A DNA stretch of 64,000 bases from Bordetella pertussis 18323 (GTDB lineage Bacteria > Pseudomonadota > Gammaproteobacteria > Burkholderiales > Burkholderiaceae_B): positions 1,860,001 through 1,924,000 of the forward strand of contig NC_018518.1 of the NCBI RefSeq assembly GCF_000306945.1, given 5' to 3'. How positions within the stretch are numbered: position 1 is the stretch's first letter; each line of letters begins with the position of its first letter. Both the position numbers and the translations under genes were made by a program. Shown here piece after piece: positions 58,174-64,000 of the stretch. Under the pieces are notes generated by a model. It was not told where the DNA came from, did not search any database, and saw nothing but the letters and a program-made list of their open reading frames with translations.

Positions 58174-58434
58174 TCAGGCAGCAGCCGAAACCTTGGCCGA
58201 GTATTCCTTGACCAGGCGCTCGACGGCGGGCGACAGCAGCGCGCCGTTGCCGGTCCAGTATTGCACGCGGTCCAGGGCGATGCGCAGATTCTCGGTGCCT
58301 TCAGCGGCAACCGGGTTGTAAAAGCCAACGCGCTCGACGAAACGGCCATCGCGACGATTGCGCGAATCGGTAGCTACCAGGTTGTAAAACGGACGCTTCT
58401 TCGAGCCACCGCGGGCCAGACGAATCACCAGCAT
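58174..58434 (-). CDS. rpsP: 30S ribosomal protein S16
   Basis: An 86-residue small-subunit protein: [42 protein letters not shown] 58434. First gene of rpsP-rimM-trmD; rplS does not follow trmD here. Confidence 0.98.
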   Translation of the reverse strand: MLVIRLARGGSKKRPFYNLVATDSRNRRDGRFVERVGFYNPVAAEGTENLRIALDRVQYWTGNGALLSPAVERLVKEYSAKVSAAA

Positions 58435-58737
58435 AGGTAATCCCTTGAATTGGTTGTGAAAAATGGGAAATTCTAGCACTTAAAGTTGCCTGGTGGCAAC
58501 TGAAGTTGCGTTTTTCCCCTATGGACAGACAAAAAAATGGGACGAATGCCCAACTGCGCTGAACGCCGCCCGCGCCACAGGCGTATGCTTGCGTGACGCA
58601 ATCGGGGGGCGGCCACGCGGGCGGCCCGAAGGCCCCTCGCAAGCGGCGCGCCGGCCTGCCTGCAAAGGCAGCCGGCCCGGCAGGTATGCAAGCATACACC
58701 GCCCGCTGTTTCATCGCATCGACAGGAGCTTTCCATC
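58435..58737. other. 303-bp divergent region upstream of rpsP
   Basis: No gene seen. The AT-rich end near 58440-58510 should hold the rpsP promoter. The GC-rich remainder precedes the exported-protein gene, which has AGGAG eleven bases before its ATG. Confidence 0.55.
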
Positions 58738-59319
58738 ATGAAGCATTGTTCGATTCTTGCCCCGCTTACCCGCCTGGCCGCCTGCGGCGCCCTGGCCGCC
58801 GTCCTGGCGGTGCCCCTGCCGGCGGCCGCCCGGGTCGGCGACGCCGCCCTGGTTTCGGTCACAGGCCAGATCACCGCGGTGGACCCCGCCACGCGCACGG
58901 TGACGGTGCGCGGCCCGCAAGGCAACGAAGTTCCCCTGCAGGCCGGCCCCGACGTGCGCAATTTCGACCGCATCAAGGTAGGCGACACCATGCGTGTGGA
59001 CTACTACGAATCCGTGTCGATCGCCACGCGCGCCAAGGGCAGCGGTGTACCGGAAGTCCGCAGCGAGACCGTCGCCACCCGCGCCAAGGAAGGCGCCCTG
59101 CCGCAAGGCGCGGTGGGCCGCAGCACGACCATCACGGCCGAAATCTGGCACATCGCCAAGGACGGCCGCACGGTCATCCTGCAAGACCCGCAGGGCGGCC
59201 GCGAGACCTTCCATTTGCGCAGCGCCGCGGCGCAGGAAAAACTGCGTACCCTCAAGGAAGGCGACCTGGTCGACTTCACGGTGACGCGGGCGCTGGCCGC
59301 CGCCGTGCGCAGCCGCTAG
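58738..59319 (+). CDS. Exported protein with two OB-like repeats, function unknown
   Basis: A 193-residue protein with a signal peptide (MKHCSILAPLTRLAACG to AAAR). Two similar blocks follow: VTGQITAVDPATRTVTVRGP with GNEVPLQ, and AEIWHIAKDGRTVILQDPQG with RETFHL, each followed by a lysine-rich KVGD or KEGD turn and DYYES/DFTVT. This looks like duplicated small beta-barrel units. No catalytic motif is visible. The stop TAG is in the GCTAGC used by IS481 copy 5. Confidence 0.8.
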   Translation: MKHCSILAPLTRLAACGALAAVLAVPLPAAARVGDAALVSVTGQITAVDPATRTVTVRGPQGNEVPLQAGPDVRNFDRIKVGDTMRVDYYESVSIATRAKGSGVPEVRSETVATRAKEGALPQGAVGRSTTITAEIWHIAKDGRTVILQDPQGGRETFHLRSAAAQEKLRTLKEGDLVDFTVTRALAAAVRSR

Positions 59320-59320
59320 C

Positions 59321-60364
59321 TGTGAAGATTCAATAGGTTGTATGCATGGTTCATCCGAACCGGATTTGAGAAACTGGAAATCGCCACCCCCCCCAGTTCA
59401 CTCAAGGAGCCCGGCCGGATGAACACCCATAAGCATGCCCGATTGACCTTCCTACGTCGACTCGAAATGGTCCAGCAATTGATCGCCCATCAAGTTTGTG
59501 TGCCTGAAGCGGCCCGCGCCTATGGGGTCACCGCGCCGACTGTGCGCAAATGGCTGGGCCGCTTCCTGGCTCAGGGCCAGGCGGGCTTGGCCGATGCGTC
59601 CTCGCGCCCGACGGTCTCGCCCCGAGCGATTGCGCCGGCCAAGGCGCTGGCTATCGTGGAGCTGCGCCGCAAGCGGCTGACCCAAGCGCGCATCGCCCAG
59701 GCGCTGGGCGTGTCAGCCAGCACCGTCAGCCGCGTCCTGGCCCGCGCCGGTCTGTCGCACCTGGCCGACCTGGAGCCGGCCGAGCCGGTGGTGCGCTACG
59801 AGCATCAGGCCCCCGGCGATCTGCTGCACATCGACATCAAGAAGCTGGGACGTATCCAGCGCCCTGGCCACCGGGTCACGGGCAACCGACGCGATACCGT
59901 TGAGGGGGCCGGCTGGGACTTCGTCTTCGTGGCCATCGATGACCACGCCCGCGTGGCCTTCACCGACATCCACCCCGACGAGCGCTTCCCCAGCGCCGTC
60001 CAGTTCCTCAAGGACGCAGTGGCCTACTACCAGCGCCTGGGCGTGACCATCCAGCGCTTGCTCACCGACAATGGCTCGGCCTTTCGCAGCCGCGCCTTCG
60101 CCGCGCTGTGCCATGAGCTGGGCATCAAGCACCGCTTTACCCGACCTTACCGCCCACAGACCAATGGCAAGGCCGAACGCTTCATCCAGTCGGCCTTGCG
60201 TGAGTGGGCTTACGCTCACACCTACCAGAACTCCCAACACCGAGCCGATGCCATGAAATCCTGGCTACACCACTACAACTGGCATCGACCCCACCAAGGC
60301 ATCGGGCGCGCTGTACCCATCTCCAGACTCAACCTGGACGAATACAACCTATTGACAGTTCACA
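59321..60364 (+). mobile_element. IS481: IS481 copy 5, first of a tandem pair
   Basis: A 1044-bp forward IS481 with GCTAGC on both sides (59315-59320 and 60365-60370). It has eight C in the leader run instead of the seven in copies 1, 2, 4 and 6. The right GCTAGC is also the left flank of copy 6. Confidence 0.97.
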
Positions 60365-60369
60365 GCTAG
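59419..60369 (+). CDS. IS481 transposase (copy 5), with possible longer start
   Basis: Intact 316-residue transposase. Because of the extra C in the leader, an upstream ATG at 59338 becomes in-frame, which could add 27 residues (MYAWFIRTGFEKLEIATPPS and on). GGAGCCCGG before 59419 makes the usual start likelier. Confidence 0.95.
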   Translation: MNTHKHARLTFLRRLEMVQQLIAHQVCVPEAARAYGVTAPTVRKWLGRFLAQGQAGLADASSRPTVSPRAIAPAKALAIVELRRKRLTQARIAQALGVSASTVSRVLARAGLSHLADLEPAEPVVRYEHQAPGDLLHIDIKKLGRIQRPGHRVTGNRRDTVEGAGWDFVFVAIDDHARVAFTDIHPDERFPSAVQFLKDAVAYYQRLGVTIQRLLTDNGSAFRSRAFAALCHELGIKHRFTRPYRPQTNGKAERFIQSALREWAYAHTYQNSQHRADAMKSWLHHYNWHRPHQGIGRAVPISRLNLDEYNLLTVHS

Positions 60370-60370
60370 C

Positions 60371-61413
60371 TGTGAAGATTCAATAGGTTGTATGCATGGT
60401 TCATCCGAACCGGATTTGAGAAACTGGAAATCGCCACCCCCCCAGTTCACTCAAGGAGCCCGGCCGGATGAACACCCATAAGCATGCCCGATTGACCTTC
60501 CTACGTCGACTCGAAATGGTCCAGCAATTGATCGCCCATCAAGTTTGTGTGCCTGAAGCGGCCCGCGCCTATGGGGTCACCGCGCCGACTGTACGCAAAT
60601 GGCTGGGCCGCTTCCTGGCTCAGGGCCAGGCGGGCTTGGCCGATGCGTCCTCGCGCCCGACGGTCTCGCCCCGAGCGATTGCGCCGGCCAAGGCGCTGGC
60701 TATCGTGGAGCTGCGCCGCAAGCGGCTGACCCAAGCGCGCATCGCCCAGGCGCTGGGCGTGTCAGCCAGCACCGTCAGCCGCGTCCTGGCCCGCGCCGGT
60801 CTGTCGCACCTGGCCGACCTGGAGCCGGCCGAGCCGGTGGTGCGCTACGAGCATCAGGCCCCCGGCGATCTGCTGCACATCGACATCAAGAAGCTGGGAC
60901 GTATCCAGCGCCCTGGCCACCGGGTCACGGGCAACCGACGCGATACCGTTGAGGGGGCCGGCTGGGACTTCGTCTTCGTGGCCATCGATGACCACGCCCG
61001 CGTGGCCTTCACCGACATCCACCCCGACGAGCGCTTCCCCAGCGCCGTCCAGTTCCTCAAGGACGCAGTGGCCTACTACCAGCGCCTGGGCGTGACCATC
61101 CAGCGCTTGCTCACCGACAATGGCTCGGCCTTTCGCAGCCGCGCCTTCGCCGCGCTGTGCCATGAGCTGGGCATCAAGCACCGCTTTACCCGACCTTACC
61201 GCCCACAGACCAATGGCAAGGCCGAACGCTTCATCCAGTCGGCCTTGCGTGAGTGGGCTTACGCTCACACCTACCAGAACTCCCAACACCGAGCCGATGC
61301 CATGAAATCCTGGCTACACCACTACAACTGGCATCGACCCCACCAAGGCATCGGGCGCGCTGTACCCATCTCCAGACTCAACCTGGACGAATACAACCTA
61401 TTGACAGTTCACA
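60371..61413 (+). mobile_element. IS481: IS481 copy 6, second of a tandem pair
   Basis: A 1043-bp forward IS481. Left flank GCTAGC (60365-60370), right flank CCTAGC (61414-61419), differing at the first base. Head-to-tail with copy 5, sharing one target copy. Confidence 0.97.
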
Positions 61414-61418
61414 CCTAG
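60468..61418 (+). CDS. IS481 transposase (copy 6)
   Basis: Intact 316-residue transposase ending in Thr, set by the CCTAGC flank. One silent change (GTA for GTG in APTVRKW) distinguishes it from copy 5. Confidence 0.96.
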   Translation: MNTHKHARLTFLRRLEMVQQLIAHQVCVPEAARAYGVTAPTVRKWLGRFLAQGQAGLADASSRPTVSPRAIAPAKALAIVELRRKRLTQARIAQALGVSASTVSRVLARAGLSHLADLEPAEPVVRYEHQAPGDLLHIDIKKLGRIQRPGHRVTGNRRDTVEGAGWDFVFVAIDDHARVAFTDIHPDERFPSAVQFLKDAVAYYQRLGVTIQRLLTDNGSAFRSRAFAALCHELGIKHRFTRPYRPQTNGKAERFIQSALREWAYAHTYQNSQHRADAMKSWLHHYNWHRPHQGIGRAVPISRLNLDEYNLLTVHT

Positions 61419-61750
61419 CCGCCGTGCTGCGCGTCTTCGCGCGCCAATCGCCGCAGGAAAACCTGCAATTCCTTGACCACTTGCTGGTCGCCGCGCGACT
61501 GCGCGGCCGCCAGTCCGCTTTCCCAGGCCTGGCGCGCGCCGGCGCGGTCGCCCTGTCCCTGCAGCGTCTTGCCCAGCCACTTCCAGGCGACCGAGTACGT
61601 GGGATCGAAATCGAGCGCCGCGCGCAGGTGCGGCAAGGCCGCGTCGAATTGTTCGTGTTCGGCGTAGGTCTTGCCCAGCGTGAAACGCAACAACATGTTG
61701 TCGGTACCCTGCGCCAGCATGGCTTCCAGGCGCTCGGTCATGGCTTGCAT
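61415..61750 (-). CDS. Small TPR protein
   Basis: A 111-residue soluble protein of TPR-like helical pairs: NMLLRFTLGKTYAEHEQFDA, ALPHLRAALDFDPTYSVAWK, and WLGKTLQGQGDRAGARQAW. Probably a small protein-interaction module. ATG 61750. Its stop (TAG on the minus strand) is in the CTAG flanking IS481 copy 6, so it may once have been convergent with the exported-protein gene, sharing CTAG. Confidence 0.8.
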   Translation of the reverse strand: MQAMTERLEAMLAQGTDNMLLRFTLGKTYAEHEQFDAALPHLRAALDFDPTYSVAWKWLGKTLQGQGDRAGARQAWESGLAAAQSRGDQQVVKELQVFLRRLAREDAQHGG

Positions 61751-61925
61751 AAGGCCCTCTCCGGCAAAGGCGCCCCAAGGCGCCGCGTTCGTTCATGATA
61801 GGCCAGCTCCCGCCGCGACGCCCGCATGTCCGCGTTCCGACAGGGGAAAACCGTCTGTGTCGGTGCGTATCAAATCGATGTGCAGGGCGAATTATTCCGC
61901 CATAGTGCGATCCGATACCTGAACA

Positions 61926-63354
61926 ATGCAGGAACCCACTGTGCCATCGATCGTGCTGTTTCCATCGTGGATGAAAGTCTGGCGCCGGCTGGCCTGCGCC
62001 GCCGCCAGCGCGCCGGCCGCGCCGGCCGCCGCGCAAGCCGCCCCGGCCGGCCCGCAACGCCTGGCCGCCCAGGTCGACCGCGTCAGCTGGGGCGTCACCC
62101 CCGCCGAACTGGCCCGCGCGCAGCGGCTGAGCTGGACCGTCTATCTGCAGGAGCAGTTGCGGCCGCGGCCGGCCGCGCTGCCGCCGGCGGTGCAGGCCCG
62201 GATCGACGCGCTGTCGATCACGCGCGTGCCGGCGCGCGACGCGCTGCTGGCGCAACGCGCGCGGACCGCGAAAATCCGCCAGATCGAAGATCCCGCCCGC
62301 AAGCTGGCGGCCTCGCGCGAGAACCGCATGGTGTCGCGCCAGCGCGCCAACGAAACCATGCAGCGCGCCGTCTGGCTGGCGCTTTATTCCCCCAACCAGT
62401 TGCAGGAGCAGATGACCTGGTTCTGGATGAACCACTTCAGCGCCTACGAAGACCAGGCCATACGGCCGCATGCGCTGGGCAAGTTCCGCGACCTGCTGGC
62501 CGCCACCGCCCGTTCGCCCGCCATGCTGATCTACCTGGACAACATCCGCAACAGCGCCGGCCACATCAACGAGAACTACGCGCGCGAACTGCTGGAGCTG
62601 CACACCCTGGGCGTGCAAGGCGGCTACAGCCAGCGCGACGTGCAGGAACTGGCGCGCGTGCTCACGGGCGTGGGCCTGAACCAGACCGGCGAGGCGCCGC
62701 GCGTCAAGCCCGCGCAGCGCGAGCAGCTGGTCGAAGACGGCCTATTCCTGTTCGAACCGGGGCGCCATGACCACGGCGACAAGACCGTGCTGGGCCACAC
62801 CATACGCGGCGGGCGCGGCCTGGCCGAACTGGACGAGGCGCTCGACCTGCTGGCGCGCCATCCCGCCACGGCCCGCCACGTCAGCCGCAAGCTGGCGCAG
62901 TACTTCGTGGCCGACCAGCCGCCCGATGCGCTGGTGCAGCGACCCGGCCCACTACCTGTACTCGGCCCTGCGCCTGGCCTACGACGGCAGGGAACCGCTG
63001 CGCAATCCCGACGCCGCGCTGGACTGGCTCAAGCGCATGGGCCAGCCGCTCTACCAGCGGCTGACGCCGGACGGCTATCCCATGAACGAATCCGATTGGG
63101 CCGGTTCCGGACAGATGACCACGCGCTTCGAGGCGGCGCGCGCCATTGCCGCCGCACCCGCGACCTTCTACCGCGCCGACCGCGACGACAGGCCGCGCGT
63201 GCCGCCCCTGCCGCCCCTGGTCCAGGCCTATGGCGCCGGCGCGGGGCCGTTCTCGGCGCTGTCGCCGGCCACGCGCCGCGCCATCGAATCGGCCCCCAAC
63301 GTCCGCGACGCCAATACCTACCTGCTGGCCTCGCCGGAATTCATGCGCCGCTGA
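61926..63354 (+). pseudogene. DUF1800 protein gene, broken by an internal frameshift
   Basis: DUF1800 proteins are uncharacterised secreted proteins that nearly always pair with DUF1501 proteins. Frame 1 starts at ATG 61926 (MQEPTVPSIVLFPSWMKVWR) and shows VDRVSWGVTPAELARAQRL, MTWFWMNHFSAYEDQ, NYARELLELHTLGVQGGYSQ. Near 62935-62945 it reads PPDALVQRPGP, while the continuation CSDPAHYLYSALRLAYDGRE to the stop at 63354 is in another frame. Related proteins have roughly 20-30 residues between these parts, so a short deletion is likely. Confidence 0.85.
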
Positions 63355-63377
63355 ACGCCCGCATTCCAGGAATCGCC

Positions 63378-64000
63378 ATGCACCGACGCCAACTGCTCAA
63401 ACTGGCCGCCGCCGCCCCGCTCACCCTGTACGGCACCCGCCTGCTGGCCGCCGGCCCGCCCGACACCCGCCTGCTGGTGGTGTTCATGCGCGGCGCCTAC
63501 GACGCCGCCAGCCTGCTCGTGCCCACGACCAGCGAGTTCTATTACGAGTCCCGTCCGCACATCGCCATTGCCCGCGACGCCGCCGCCGCGCTGTCCGACG
63601 GCTGGGCCCTGCACCCGGCCGTCAAGGACAGCCTGCTGCCGTTCTACCAGCGCGGCGAGCTGGCCTTCGTTCCTTTCGCCGGCACCGACGACGCCAGCCG
63701 CAGCCACTTCGAGACCCAGAACCGCATCGAGCTGGGCCGCGCCGGCGGCAGCGGCGCCGCGCCCGCCTCCGGCTTTCTCAACCGGCTGGCCGCCCAGCTC
63801 GACGGCAAGGCCGGCAGGCCGGCGGCCTTCACCGAGGACGTGCCGCAGATCTTCCGCGGCCAGGCGCGCGTGCCCAATATCGACCTGGGCGGGGCCAAGC
63901 GCAAGTCGCGCCTGACGGCCGACAGCAGTAGCGCCATCGCCCAGATGTACCAGGGCACCGGCCTGGATGCCTCGGTCAACGAAGGCCTGGCCGCCATGGG
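63378..64000 (+). CDS. DUF1501 protein, 3'-truncated by window edge
   Basis: Starts at ATG 63378 with a twin-arginine-like signal (MHRRQLLKLAAAAPLTLYG), then TRLLVVFMRGAYDAASLLVP and HFETQNRIELGRAG, typical of DUF1501 (sulfatase-like fold, function unknown). 207 residues are visible of about 380. It follows the DUF1800 gene by 23 bp, the usual pairing. Confidence 0.9.
   Translation, partial: MHRRQLLKLAAAAPLTLYGTRLLAAGPPDTRLLVVFMRGAYDAASLLVPTTSEFYYESRPHIAIARDAAAALSDGWALHPAVKDSLLPFYQRGELAFVPFAGTDDASRSHFETQNRIELGRAGGSGAAPASGFLNRLAAQLDGKAGRPAAFTEDVPQIFRGQARVPNIDLGGAKRKSRLTADSSSAIAQMYQGTGLDASVNEGLAAM

Overview
The window is high-GC and carries six copies of IS481, plus a related IS481-family element that looks like IS1002. 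All are inserted at CTAG sites. Together with the gene orders (rpsU-dnaG-rpoD; ndk-rlmN-rodZ-ispG-hisS-yfgM-bamB-der-hisC-hfq-hflX-hflK-hflC-hisZ-purA), this points to Bordetella pertussis or a very close relative. The assignment rests on recognised families and IS content; no search was run.

Layout: 1-2600 holds the end of alaS and a TusA-like gene. 2624-5888 is an IS pile-up (IS1002-like, IS481, a 118-bp orphan fragment, frameshifted IS481). 5884-10252 holds a Bug-type solute-binding gene, a frameshifted LysR regulator and a frameshifted DUF3604 gene. 10494-23540 is an accessory catabolic locus: a rightward CoA-chemistry operon, a leftward Rieske-oxygenase/beta-oxidation operon and a rightward branched-chain-type ABC transporter whose livM is cut by IS481. 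24584-25872 is the remnant of an element integrated at a tRNA(CAU) gene. 25867-31206 is the macromolecular-synthesis operon with a tRNA attached. 31484-47617 is a long leftward housekeeping block. 47940-54835 holds valS, a MipA-type porin and a two-component system with a broken regulator. 54908-58434 holds RidA, a class V aminotransferase and rpsP-rimM-trmD. The end holds an exported protein, a tandem IS481 pair, a TPR protein, a broken DUF1800 gene and the start of its DUF1501 partner.

Gene decay is prominent. Besides livM and one transposase, four accessory genes carry frameshifts or small deletions (lysR, DUF3604, response regulator, DUF1800). Several IS481 copies lack matching target duplications, as expected if homologous recombination between copies has rearranged the chromosome.

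The most biologically distinctive region is 10.4-23.5 kb. A CoA ligase, a CoA-transferase, an SCP-x-like thiolase, a thiolase-fold/OB-fold fusion that seems to lack its catalytic cysteine, a hydratase, a dehydrogenase, a Rieske oxygenase with its ferredoxin and an uptake system together suggest aerobic breakdown of an imported cyclic or aromatic acid through CoA thioesters. Similar palindromes near its three promoters suggest a shared, probably TetR-type, regulator that is not in the window. The substrate cannot be named from sequence.
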